64,000 nt of DNA, taken from Chitinophagaceae bacterium IBVUCB1. GTDB lineage: Bacteria; Bacteroidota; Bacteroidia; Chitinophagales; Chitinophagaceae. The stretch spans positions 319,744 through 383,743 of the forward strand of contig NFUW01000002.1 of NCBI GenBank assembly GCA_002127285.1. The letters run 5' to 3'. The position numbers and the translations under genes were made by a program. Of this stretch, positions 45,072-53,745 are shown one piece after another; positions within the stretch are counted from its first letter, which is position 1; each line of letters opens with the position of its first letter. Under the pieces are notes generated by a model. That model did no database searches, had not been told where the DNA came from, and saw only the letters and a program-made list of their open reading frames with translations.

Positions 45072-46508
45072 TTACGCACGCTTTCTTTTCGGGCAGTAAT
45101 TTTTTATCCAGTTGTAAATGGTTGTAGTTTTTGCACCTCCGTACATATGCTTGGCTATCTGCCTAATGCTCCAGCCACGGGCGCATAGCTCGCAGCATTC
45201 GTCTTTTTGGTTGATGGTGCTGCTGTACTTTGTCAGGTCTATCTGCTCTACACTGGTGGGGCGTATCGGCTCTACTTCTTCAAACACCTTCAGGCTGTAT
45301 TGCAGCAGCCATACGCTGATGTCGAATGCCAGTTCAAAATCGGTGTCTTCGCATACGATAGTACCTTCGTAGGCTTGTTCCTTGTCCATACGGCGCAGCA
45401 TGGTCAGTATCATGCAGATGCGGAAGAAGATATTGCCCATGCGGTGGATGGTGCCGTCCAGTTTGTCGCTTATATTGTTGCGTATATCGCGTTTGCGTTC
45501 GGCCATCGTGGCGGCAAAGCGTTGCTGCTGCGCTTCGGTAAGGCAAAACTCGATGGGCTTTTCCAATGCTTCCAGTTGCTTATATACATGCATCCATAGC
45601 ATACCCATATTGCTCACTACCTGCTTGCGTATGTTTCGCTCTGCAAGGAATGGAAACAGAAAATTGTCTGTACCCTCTATGATGTAGTAAAAAAAACGGC
45701 TGAACAGTCCGTTCTCTGCCGATGGTATCAGTTGGCTTAGCTGGTCGTGCGTGCCGCTAAGTACAATGCTGAATTCGGGTGCGGCTATCTCGCATTCCTC
45801 TCGGTTGGTTTTGCGCACAAGGCTCACCGTTTCGTGATGAAAAGCCTTGCGCAGTATATCGCTGAAATTGTTATCGCCACTACGCAGCATATCTGCCAGC
45901 GAGTCGCTCTCGGTTTCAAAAATAATGCCCCTGCCGTCGTTCTGTTCCATCTGCATAATGAGGGCTGCTTTGGTACTATTGGCAGGCATAAAGAGGCGCA
46001 GCATACGTGGCTCGTCGGGTGGGGTAGGCGGTTCTGCACGTTTGCCCTGCTCATACAGTTTGCGTTGCTGTTCATACACATCTTTCTGAAAGATGTAGTC
46101 TTTGCGCATCTGCTTGGCTTGCTCCAGTTTGTGTTGGTGTATGGGTTCGCCCAGTTGGCGTGCCAGCCCCAGCACACCCTTGCCCAGCCCGTACCTGCCC
46201 AGCACGTAGCAGTACAGGTTGGGGCGCATGGCATCGCCCATGTAGTAGCCATACACATTGGGCATACAACCACTCAGCACACCCAATGCCCCTACCAGAA
46301 AGGCTTCTTTCTCTTGCTGTTCTTGCAGGGTATCGAGCGATACGCTGAGGACGGCGGGTAGTGCGTTAAACAGTTCGGGCAGCAGGTGTCGGAAGTCTGA
46401 TACATAGGTTTCGCCTGCTTGTTGTCGTTGTCGGGCTTCTTCTGCCAGTCGGCGGCTTTCAGCCATGCGGCGGGCGTTTTCTTCCAGTTCTTCAAATGAT
46501 TTGTCCAT
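45072..46508 (-). CDS. DUF3987 domain protein
   Basis: A 478-residue protein of the DUF3987 group, primase/helicase-associated ATPase-like proteins common in Bacteroidota genomes and mobile DNA. A P-loop-like GRYGLGKG lies at 104-111, an acidic Walker-B-like GIIFETESDSLADML follows near 190, and FSIVLSGTHDQLSQLIPSAENGLFSRFFYY resembles the later family region. The C-terminus contains a helix-turn-helix-like segment (ARGWSIRQIAKHMYGGAKTTTIYNWIK) and a basic end. The N-terminal about 30 residues form a charged coiled coil. No catalytic primase domain or transposase motif is seen. It is bracketed by GTTC-rich repeats. Confidence 0.8.
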   Translation of the reverse strand: MDKSFEELEENARRMAESRRLAEEARQRQQAGETYVSDFRHLLPELFNALPAVLSVSLDTLQEQQEKEAFLVGALGVLSGCMPNVYGYYMGDAMRPNLYCYVLGRYGLGKGVLGLARQLGEPIHQHKLEQAKQMRKDYIFQKDVYEQQRKLYEQGKRAEPPTPPDEPRMLRLFMPANSTKAALIMQMEQNDGRGIIFETESDSLADMLRSGDNNFSDILRKAFHHETVSLVRKTNREECEIAAPEFSIVLSGTHDQLSQLIPSAENGLFSRFFYYIIEGTDNFLFPFLAERNIRKQVVSNMGMLWMHVYKQLEALEKPIEFCLTEAQQQRFAATMAERKRDIRNNISDKLDGTIHRMGNIFFRICMILTMLRRMDKEQAYEGTIVCEDTDFELAFDISVWLLQYSLKVFEEVEPIRPTSVEQIDLTKYSSTINQKDECCELCARGWSIRQIAKHMYGGAKTTTIYNWIKNYCPKRKRA

Positions 46509-46619
46509 GTTAATAAAGTTTTTAAAGGTTTAAAAATTGTTTTGTACAAATGTACAATAATATTTTATTAATAAACGTAAAAATGTTATCAACATGAATA
46601 TTATTTAATGTGTATTATT

Positions 46620-46735
46620 GTGGTGGATGGTAGAGATTGGAGAGATAGAAGGGATTTGAGAGATAGAAGGGATTGAAGGGGTAATGGGGATTTGAGAGAT
46701 TGAAGGGATAGTGGGGATTTGTACGGATGGTGGGT
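46620..46735. repeat. GA-rich 9/18-bp periodic repeat
   Basis: Imperfect units such as GAGAGATAGAAGGGATTT recur with 9- or 18-nt periodicity. The tract resembles the reverse complement of the C-rich tract at 38740-38841, including a shared AGGGATAGTGGG-type piece, but has only three closely spaced GGG tracts in a row. Confidence 0.65.
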
Positions 46736-46775
46736 GTTCAATATTGAACAGTTGAACACTTGAACACCCTGAACA
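46736..46775 (-). repeat. GTTC-rich repeat, copy 3 (right end of module)
   Basis: On the minus strand this repeat reads like copy 1 (22 of the first 23 nt identical, then small gaps), so copies 1 and 3 form an inverted pair around the two module genes. It ends 3 nt before the mutS2 stop codon. Confidence 0.7.
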
Positions 46776-46777
46776 GA

Positions 46778-48898
46778 TTATTTCTTTTTCTTACCCTGTT
46801 GTTGTTCTTTTTTCTTTACCACTACCCATTCGTCTATACTTACGTTGAATGGCATATGCCCGATGGTAACGATGGCTTTCTTGCCGCGCAGTTCGGTTAG
46901 CTTGCCTACTTGGTGGTTGTCTTTGTTGCGCACCATATCGCCTACTTTGGCATCGCCGCCTACTACGTCGTAGTTCTTGTCGGCTTTCTTTGCCATAGCC
47001 GTGTTGGCAGCTATTTGCTTGCGTTTAAACAGTACATTTTCGGCGGCGGCTATTACCTCGCCTTTATTATCTGCCTTCTTCCAGTCGGTTATTATCTGTT
47101 TGAATTTGCGCTCCATATCGCGCAGGTAGTCCAGTTCTTCTTTCTTTATTTTGTTTTGCAGGCGCAGGGTGTTGTAATGCTGTTCTTTCTTTTCCTTATC
47201 TATCAGCTCGCTGAATTCTTTTTCCAGTTCTTTGTTTTTTTTCAGCAGGCGGTCTATCTCTTTTTCTTTGCTGCTTAGTTTCTGGCTTTGCTGCTCGGTT
47301 TGGTGCAGCATCTTATCCAGTTTAAAATGTCCGCGCTCGGTTAGTTGCTTGGCACGTTCTATGATGTGTGGCGGCAGCCCGCTGCGTTGCGCTATGGCAA
47401 ATGTGTAAGAGCTGCCCGGTTTGCCTACCGTCAGCTGATACATTGGTTCCAGCTTGTCTTCGTCAAATGCCATCGCCCCGTTAAATATGCCTTGCACTTT
47501 ACCTGCCATTACTTTCAGGTTCAGGTAGTGGGTTGTAATGATGCCCATAGCGTGGCGTTTGGCAAGCTCCTCTACAATAGCCTCTGCAAATGCGCCACCC
47601 AGATTGGGGTCTGAACCGCTACCCAGTTCGTCTATAAAAAATAAGGTTTTACCATTGGCAAAATCCATAAAGTATTTCATATCGCGCAGGTGCGCGCTAT
47701 AGGTACTTAGCTCGTGTTCTATACTTTGCGTATCGCCTATGTGTATCATCATCTGCTTAAAGATGCCTACCTCGCTATCGGGGCTGGCAGGTATCAGCAG
47801 CCCTGCTTGTGTCATCAGTTGCAGCAGCCCTACGGTTTTCATAGACACTGTTTTGCCACCTGCATTGGGGCCGCTTATTATCAGCACACGTTTATCTCTG
47901 TTTAGCGATATATATAATGGTATCGTGGGCTTTCCCTCTCGGTTGTTGTGCAGCAGCAGTAGGGGGTGGGTAGCTTTTATCAGGTCTATATGCGGGTGCG
48001 GGCTGATGCGTGGCATATCTGCCTGCATATCTATGGCCAGCAGTGCCTTTGCTCGGATGAAGTCGTATATACCACATAGATGGTAATAGCTATCCAACTG
48101 CGGATGCCAGCCACTAAGGGTGGCGGTGGTTTGTGCCAGTATGCGTTGTATCTCTCTTGCCTCTGCACGCTCCAGCGATGCTACTTCGTTATTCAGTTCG
48201 ATGGTTTCTTCGGGTTCTATAAACACGGTGCGCTGCGTATCGCTTTCGCCATGGTGTATGCCTTTTACTATGCGTTTATGCTCGGCAAACACCGCCACTA
48301 CGCGCCTGCCATTCAGAAAGCCCTCGGCAATATCTGCCAGATAACCCTGCTTGTTCAGCTTACGCAGTACGCTTTCAAACAGCTTGCGCAGTTCCTGCCT
48401 GCGGTGTGCCAGTTCGCTGCGTATGCTCATCAGTTCTCGCGATGCATTATCCCGCACATTGCCCATCTCATCTATTACAGCACCAATGGTTTCGGTTATC
48501 TGTTTTTCGTACTGTATTTTATCGGCTAACGCGCGCAGGTTGGTAAACAGCCCATCGTGGTTTTTAAACCAATTGAGTATATCGCGTATGCAGATTGCCA
48601 ATTGCTGAAAAGCTAATAATTGCTCACCGCTCAATACAGCCCCTTGCAGCGATAGCAGCTTCAGCTCTTTTTCTACATTGCGGGTAAAGTCGTTGGGGAA
48701 ATAATCGCCGCTCATCAGCACCGATTTGTATTCGCGTGTTTGTACCAGTGCTTTCTCTACATATTCTATACGGGTATGGAAGCGCATGCCGGTAGCCCGT
48801 TGGCGGGCTGCATCGGTGCGGCATTTCAATATCAGTAATTGGGCAACCTTACTAAACTCCAAAGCATCTGCGGCGTGCGCAGGGTACAAAAGCATCAT
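46778..48898 (-). CDS. MutS2-like ATPase lacking the Smr domain
   Basis: A 706-residue MutS-family ATPase of the MutS2 subgroup (no mismatch-recognition domain), implicated in other bacteria in suppressing recombination or rescuing collided ribosomes. Walker A is GPNAGGKT (343-350), Walker B is LFFIDELGSGSDP, and a long coiled coil (EKEIDRLLKKNKELEKEFSELIDK) precedes a KOW-like end (KVGDMVRNKDNHQVGKLTELRGKKAIVTIG). The usual C-terminal Smr nuclease domain is absent; the chain ends at KKKEQQQGKKKK. I start at 48898 because a TACCTTTG -7 element lies 24-31 nt upstream; the frame stays open to 49003, which would include the promoter. Confidence 0.85.
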   Translation of the reverse strand: MMLLYPAHAADALEFSKVAQLLILKCRTDAARQRATGMRFHTRIEYVEKALVQTREYKSVLMSGDYFPNDFTRNVEKELKLLSLQGAVLSGEQLLAFQQLAICIRDILNWFKNHDGLFTNLRALADKIQYEKQITETIGAVIDEMGNVRDNASRELMSIRSELAHRRQELRKLFESVLRKLNKQGYLADIAEGFLNGRRVVAVFAEHKRIVKGIHHGESDTQRTVFIEPEETIELNNEVASLERAEAREIQRILAQTTATLSGWHPQLDSYYHLCGIYDFIRAKALLAIDMQADMPRISPHPHIDLIKATHPLLLLHNNREGKPTIPLYISLNRDKRVLIISGPNAGGKTVSMKTVGLLQLMTQAGLLIPASPDSEVGIFKQMMIHIGDTQSIEHELSTYSAHLRDMKYFMDFANGKTLFFIDELGSGSDPNLGGAFAEAIVEELAKRHAMGIITTHYLNLKVMAGKVQGIFNGAMAFDEDKLEPMYQLTVGKPGSSYTFAIAQRSGLPPHIIERAKQLTERGHFKLDKMLHQTEQQSQKLSSKEKEIDRLLKKNKELEKEFSELIDKEKKEQHYNTLRLQNKIKKEELDYLRDMERKFKQIITDWKKADNKGEVIAAAENVLFKRKQIAANTAMAKKADKNYDVVGGDAKVGDMVRNKDNHQVGKLTELRGKKAIVTIGHMPFNVSIDEWVVVKKKEQQQGKKKK

Positions 48899-48921
48899 AT
48901 CATCTTCCGAAAAAAGGTATG

Positions 48922-48929
48922 CAAAGGTA
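48922..48929 (-). promoter_or_regulatory. mutS2 -7 element
   Basis: Minus-strand TACCTTTG, 24 nt ahead of the chosen mutS2 ATG. No clear -33 TTTG is found at the expected distance, so this is half a promoter; it supports the shorter start. Confidence 0.5.
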
Positions 48930-48995
48930 GGGATATGGGGGATTTTTAAGGTTTCTGAAACATTTATTTCCGTTATATTGCATATAGCTAAGGTT

Positions 48996-51900
48996 ATGGG
49001 CAATTACGAGGAGTTAATATCAAGGTTAGATGCGTTCATCAGGAAGTATTATGCCAATCAATTATTGCGTGGTTCGCTCATTTTATTTACCTGCCTGCTG
49101 GCATACATCCTCACCGTATCGGTAGGGGAGTATTACCTGTACCTGCCTGTATGGGCAAAGCTGACGGTTGTTTCCTTATTTATCATCGCGGGGCTTACGG
49201 CATTGGTAGTGTGGGTAGCCATTCCATTATCCAAAATGGCAAAGCTGGGTAAGCAGATAAGCCACGAACAGGCTGCCGTTATCGTAGGCAGGCATTTTCC
49301 CGAAGTGAGCGATAAGCTGCTGAACATATTGCAACTGCGCCACCATGCCGATAGCCATGAGAGCCGAGAACTGGCATTGGCAAGCATCAACCAAAAAGCA
49401 TCGCAACTATCGGTAGTACCTTTTGCTAATGCCATAGACCTTGGCAAAAACAAAAAATACCTGCCATATCTGCTGCCTCTTGTACTGGTAATGGCGTTTA
49501 TACTGATAGCCGCGCCTAACGTGTTTTCAGACGCATCTGCAAGATTGCTGCAACCTACCAAGGCATTTGAAAAACCTGCACCTTTCCGCTTTGTAGTAAA
49601 GAATAAACAACTGCAAGCCATACGCGGTGCAGACTATGTGTTGCAGGTAAGTACAGAGGGGAATGCCCTACCTGCCGATATGTATATAGATATGGGTGGC
49701 GACAGGTTATCTATGCAATCCACTGGCAAAAACGAGTTTCAATATACATTCCGCAATGTAACAGAGCCGTTTAGTTTTCGCCTGTATGCAGGTGGCTACT
49801 ACTCGCAACCATTCAGTATGAGGGTTGCCCAAAAACCGGTACTTAAATCGTTTAACGTAAAAATAGACTACCCCGACTATACAGGACGCAAAGACGAGCT
49901 ACGCACCAGTATGGGCGATGCTACCATACCCATCGGTACACACATCAGTTGGGTGTTTATTGCAGAGCATACAGACGAGGCATTTATCCGTTTTGGTAAC
50001 GGACAACCCATCAGGCTGGTGCATCAGGCTACCATGTTCGGTTCGCAGTTCAGGTTTATGAACGATACCTCTTATGTTATATCCCTACGCAATAAGGCTA
50101 CGAATATTACAGATAGTTTCAGCTATTCAGTAAAAGTAATACCCGATGAACATCCGGTTATTCAGCTACAAGAATTCAGAGATACCGTATCGGGCAAGCA
50201 GATATTATTAACAGGTACTGCAGGCGATGATTACGGCATCAGCAAGCTGTCGTTTCATTACGACCTTACCAATGCACAAAACCAAACCATTGCCAGCAAG
50301 TCGGTGCCATTGCCACTGTCAGGTAGTTCACTTACATCGTTTCAATATTATTTTGATGTAGAGCCATTGAGGCTGCAAGCAGGGCAAAAACTGCAATACT
50401 ATGTAGAGGCTTGGGATAATGATGGGGTACACGGTGCAAAATCCACTCGCAGCGAGGTACGTTCTTTCAATATGTACGATGCCGAGCAGATAGACAGTGC
50501 CATCAACGCCAATGCAGAGCAGATAAACGCGGGGCTTAGCAATAGTGCAGAGCAAACAAAAGATATACAAAGCGAGTATAAAGACCTGCAAAGCAAACTA
50601 CTGGAGAGCAACGATATGGGTTTTGAACAAAAACAAAACCTGCAACAACTTGCCAATATGCAGCAGCAACTGAAAAACCAACTGGAAGCCGTAAAGAAAC
50701 GCCTTGATGAACAGATACAACAAAGCCAGCAAAAGCCACATAGCGACGACCTGAAAGAAAAACAACAGGAATTGCAAAAGCAGATGGATAACCTGCTGAA
50801 TAAAGAACTGCGAGAGCAGATGAAAAAGCTGCAAGAACTGATGCAACGCCTGAATAAAGACAAGGCATTTGAAACCATGAAGCAACTGGAGCAAGAGAAC
50901 AAACTCTTCAACATGGACCTGAAACGTATGCAGGAACTGATGAAGAAAATGGAAATGCAAATGCGCATGGAAGACCTTGCCAATAAAATGGAAAAGCTGG
51001 CAGAGAAACAACTGGACCTGAAAGCGCAAACAGAGAAGGGCAACAAAGACAATCAACAGCTTGCCAAAGAGCAGGATGCATTGAAGAAAGAACTGGACGA
51101 GGCGATGAAAGAAGAGATGAAGCAGATGGAAGAACTGAATAAGGAAATGCAGCAACAGCAAGACCTTGCCAAAGAAAAAGACAAAGCCGATGCCGCCAAG
51201 CAAGATATGCAGGATAGCAAGCAGCAAATGGAGCAGGGGCAGAAAAGCCAATCGGGCAAGTCGCAGGGGCAGGCAGCACAAAACCTGCAATCTATGGCAC
51301 AAAGCCTGCGTGCAGGTGCGGGTGGTATGAGTGCCATGCAGCTAAAGAAAGATATACGTGCCGTAAGGCAGATACTTACCAACCTAGTCCGCCTCTCATT
51401 CGACCAAGAGCAACTGATGAAGAAAGTGCAGGTAACGAACACTACAAGCCAAGCTCAATTTACCAACCTGCAAGAGCAGAAGCGGCTACATGCCAATTCT
51501 CGCATGATACGAGATAGCCTGTACGACCTTAGCAAGAACCTCTTCAAACTGGCACCTACTATCAATAAGGAAACTACCGAGTTGGAAAAGCACATCGCAT
51601 CATCTATATCACTATTAGAAAAACGCAGGCGGGATGAGGCAATGGAAAAACAACAGTATGCCATGATGCATACCAACAACCTTGCACTAATGCTGAACGA
51701 GGTATTAGCCAACCTGATGCAGCAGCAAAGCCAGTCTCAATCATCTGGCCAGCAAGGGCAGTGCAAACGCCCCGGCGGCAAAACTCCCAAGCCCGGTATG
51801 GGCAAGCAGCTAAGCGATATCATTACCAAACAGCAGGAACTGGGCAACGCTATGCAGCAAATGCAAAATGCCAAACAGCAAAGAGAAGGGCAGCAGGGAC

Positions 51901-52394
51901 AGGAGTCTAAAGACGGACAGCCACAAAACGCGCAAAGCCAGCCACAAAAAGAGGGCGAGTATGGTAATGCGCAGCAGTTGGCACAAATGGCACAGCAACA
52001 GGCAGCCATCCGCAGGCAGTTGCAGCAACTCAATAGCCTGCTGAACAGCAAGGGTATGGGCAATGCCAAAGAATTGAAAGAGATACAGGATAAGATGGAC
52101 AAGACCGAAACGGAGCTTGTAAACAAACGGATGAGCGCGGAGATGATAATGAGGCAGAAAGAGATACTAACTAAACTACTGCAAGCCGAAAAATCGCTGC
52201 GAGAGCAGGAGCAGGACGATAAGCGTTCATCACGCAGTGCAGATGATGTGAGTAAGCCCATACCTGCACAGTTGCAGCAATATATTAATGACAATAAACA
52301 ATTAAACGAGCAATATAAAACCGCACCTGCACAACTAAAGCCTTACTATCGCAATATGGTGCAGCAATACTATCAATCTATAGGAAATAGATAA
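48996..52394 (+). CDS. DUF4175-like membrane-anchored coiled-coil protein
   Basis: A 1132-residue protein; the ATG at 48996 starts at MGNYEELISRLDAFIRKYYANQ, while the open frame upstream overlaps the mutS2 start and has no coding character. Two hydrophobic helices near residues 20-70 and one near 155-175 anchor an N-terminal part. A long Lys/Gln/Glu-rich coiled coil fills about residues 490-800 and continues, with interruptions, into a glutamine-rich C-terminal region (to about 1100). It matches the DUF4175 family, whose function is unknown; in Bacteroidota they are found near cell-envelope and aerotolerance-type genes. It is divergent from mutS2. Confidence 0.82.
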   Translation: MGNYEELISRLDAFIRKYYANQLLRGSLILFTCLLAYILTVSVGEYYLYLPVWAKLTVVSLFIIAGLTALVVWVAIPLSKMAKLGKQISHEQAAVIVGRHFPEVSDKLLNILQLRHHADSHESRELALASINQKASQLSVVPFANAIDLGKNKKYLPYLLPLVLVMAFILIAAPNVFSDASARLLQPTKAFEKPAPFRFVVKNKQLQAIRGADYVLQVSTEGNALPADMYIDMGGDRLSMQSTGKNEFQYTFRNVTEPFSFRLYAGGYYSQPFSMRVAQKPVLKSFNVKIDYPDYTGRKDELRTSMGDATIPIGTHISWVFIAEHTDEAFIRFGNGQPIRLVHQATMFGSQFRFMNDTSYVISLRNKATNITDSFSYSVKVIPDEHPVIQLQEFRDTVSGKQILLTGTAGDDYGISKLSFHYDLTNAQNQTIASKSVPLPLSGSSLTSFQYYFDVEPLRLQAGQKLQYYVEAWDNDGVHGAKSTRSEVRSFNMYDAEQIDSAINANAEQINAGLSNSAEQTKDIQSEYKDLQSKLLESNDMGFEQKQNLQQLANMQQQLKNQLEAVKKRLDEQIQQSQQKPHSDDLKEKQQELQKQMDNLLNKELREQMKKLQELMQRLNKDKAFETMKQLEQENKLFNMDLKRMQELMKKMEMQMRMEDLANKMEKLAEKQLDLKAQTEKGNKDNQQLAKEQDALKKELDEAMKEEMKQMEELNKEMQQQQDLAKEKDKADAAKQDMQDSKQQMEQGQKSQSGKSQGQAAQNLQSMAQSLRAGAGGMSAMQLKKDIRAVRQILTNLVRLSFDQEQLMKKVQVTNTTSQAQFTNLQEQKRLHANSRMIRDSLYDLSKNLFKLAPTINKETTELEKHIASSISLLEKRRRDEAMEKQQYAMMHTNNLALMLNEVLANLMQQQSQSQSSGQQGQCKRPGGKTPKPGMGKQLSDIITKQQELGNAMQQMQNAKQQREGQQGQESKDGQPQNAQSQPQKEGEYGNAQQLAQMAQQQAAIRRQLQQLNSLLNSKGMGNAKELKEIQDKMDKTETELVNKRMSAEMIMRQKEILTKLLQAEKSLREQEQDDKRSSRSADDVSKPIPAQLQQYINDNKQLNEQYKTAPAQLKPYYRNMVQQYYQSIGNR

Positions 52395-52641
52395 TATAAC
52401 AAATTATTCATTGTTTTCCAATACTGCTGCTCAATGAGTTTTACATTTTTGTGAGTAATATGGATGGCTACATTTTTTAGTTGTAATTAATTGATTTTCA
52501 ATAAATTGCGGTTGTATTTTGGCATAGTTGTTGAACACATTAAAAAAGTAGCACAAATTTTAATCTGCCACATATTGTAGCCGATAAATAATGTGCTTAA
52601 CTTTCATATAAACAACATCTATTAACTAAAAATTAGTGCCT
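52395..52641. other. Gene-free stretch
   Basis: An AT-rich gap of about 245 nt between the DUF4175-like gene and the next membrane protein gene. No repeat, RNA gene or clear promoter is seen. Confidence 0.4.
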
Positions 52642-53109
52642 ATGATATTCTCACGTACTTACCGGTATCAGTCGTCAATGCGTCCGGATGATATAAAAGT
52701 TCGCCTTTTGGGCAAGCATGTTAAGGTTCATAACATGGATTTTGAAGTTTCTGAAAAAGACCGCGTGATAAGGGTAATACCCCACGCAGAACAGGAAAAC
52801 GAAATAAAGACATTACCCATTACGCACATAGAGCTTAGTAATAAGGGAGACAAGACACAAATTGTTATCAGCTCTAAAATGAGAAAAATTGACTCAGGCG
52901 GACCATTACTTATTGTAATTTTCTGCCTGTTTTTATTTATAGCCACTATCGTAACGTTTACGGTGGGTAAAGACCTGCAGATATATACTTATACATTCGG
53001 CATTATCGGTGTCAGCATCTTCGCCATATTCTGGATGCGTATGGAAAGGGGCTACTTCGATTATGTTCGTAAAATAAGGGACTATATCAAAAAACAAAGT
53101 GTGGCATAA
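52642..53109 (+). CDS. Small two-helix membrane protein
   Basis: A 155-residue protein of unknown function. I use the ATG at 52642; a GTG 6 nt upstream in frame is possible. The first 90 residues are polar and beta-rich (RPDDIKVRLLGKHVKVHNMDFEVSEKDRVIRVIPHA), followed by two adjacent hydrophobic helices (LLIVIFCLFLFIATIVTFTV and YTFGIIGVSIFAIFWMRM) and a basic end. Its last codons lie inside a perfect 15-bp terminator stem shared with the convergent thioredoxin-like gene. Confidence 0.7.
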   Translation: MIFSRTYRYQSSMRPDDIKVRLLGKHVKVHNMDFEVSEKDRVIRVIPHAEQENEIKTLPITHIELSNKGDKTQIVISSKMRKIDSGGPLLIVIFCLFLFIATIVTFTVGKDLQIYTYTFGIIGVSIFAIFWMRMERGYFDYVRKIRDYIKKQSVA

Positions 53110-53126
53110 GCCACACTTTGTTTTTA
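53091..53126 (+). terminator. Bidirectional terminator overlapping the stop codon
   Basis: AAAACAAAGTGTGGC at 53091-53105 pairs perfectly with GCCACACTTTGTTTT at 53110-53124 around ATAA, which includes the TAA stop of the small membrane protein gene. T runs on both strands let it serve both convergent genes. Confidence 0.9.
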
Positions 53127-53141
53127 TAGCCAAGCCATACG

Positions 53142-53702
53142 TTATTCAATGTAAGGTTTCAGCGAATCTATCGGCACATCGCCCGTAAATATCTTTACCA
53201 ATTTCCTGTCTGGTGAATATACATTAATCTGTGGCAGTGCTTTGTAAATAAATGTACGGTTGATAAAACCTGCGTAATCAAGCCCTACTTTGATGGATGG
53301 TATTTCTGATACCCGCGTAGTATTCTCAAAAAAATCGACGTATTCTTTCATCAAACTATCAGACATAAGCACAATGCTCGTCTTGTTGAACAGGTGTATA
53401 TTCTTCTTCAACAGCACTGTTTCTTCCTGGCAATGTCCGCAGGTTGGGTTATACATCATTACCAGTACATAGTTTTTCTGCCCCAGGTCTTTAGATGTCA
53501 TTACGTTTCCGGACACTTTTGTGCCGCTAATCATACGCATTTTTAGAGGTGGCATGGGAGCCCCTAATTCTTTATAATCTACTTTGGTAGTATCTGCCGC
53601 GGTGGTAGTATTGTTTGTAGGGTTACTTTTTTTCTTCTTTTGTGCGAAAGCGAAAAAAACACTGCCCATCAGGCAGAGAATGATTAGTAATTTGCGTTGC
53701 AT
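53142..53702 (-). CDS. Exported thioredoxin-like protein
   Basis: A 186-residue exported protein with signal peptide (about residues 1-20, ending FFAFAQ) and a lysine/threonine-rich linker (KKKKSNPTNNTTT). The thioredoxin fold carries the redox pair in NPTCGHCQEE and the cis-proline region YKALPQINVYSPD. It resembles TlpA/redoxin-type periplasmic reductases of Bacteroidota. Partner and substrate are not evident. It is divergent from rarA (43 nt apart) and convergent with the small membrane protein gene. Confidence 0.85.
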   Translation of the reverse strand: MQRKLLIILCLMGSVFFAFAQKKKKSNPTNNTTTAADTTKVDYKELGAPMPPLKMRMISGTKVSGNVMTSKDLGQKNYVLVMMYNPTCGHCQEETVLLKKNIHLFNKTSIVLMSDSLMKEYVDFFENTTRVSEIPSIKVGLDYAGFINRTFIYKALPQINVYSPDRKLVKIFTGDVPIDSLKPYIE

Positions 53703-53745
53703 GTGGCGAATTTAGTGAAATACCTTTTAATGAATTGCTAATAAT

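Larger units (their letters stand above)
46509..46777. other. Gene-free stretch upstream of the DUF3987 gene
   Basis: About 270 nt with no gene. The part next to the DUF3987 start is AT-rich and probably holds its promoter; then come the GA-rich tract (46620-46735) and copy 3 of the GTTC-rich repeat, which almost touches the mutS2 stop codon. Confidence 0.5.

Noticed and set aside
45747-46361. 204-codon plus-strand frame antisense to the DUF3987 gene
   Set aside because: The minus-strand protein shows the P-loop-like and HTH-like parts; this frame looks like a shadow, with skewed composition.
50598-51302. Leu/Phe-rich frames antisense to the coiled coil of the DUF4175-like gene
   Set aside because: Lys/Gln/Glu-rich codons read backwards always give Leu/Phe/Cys-rich frames; not a membrane protein gene.
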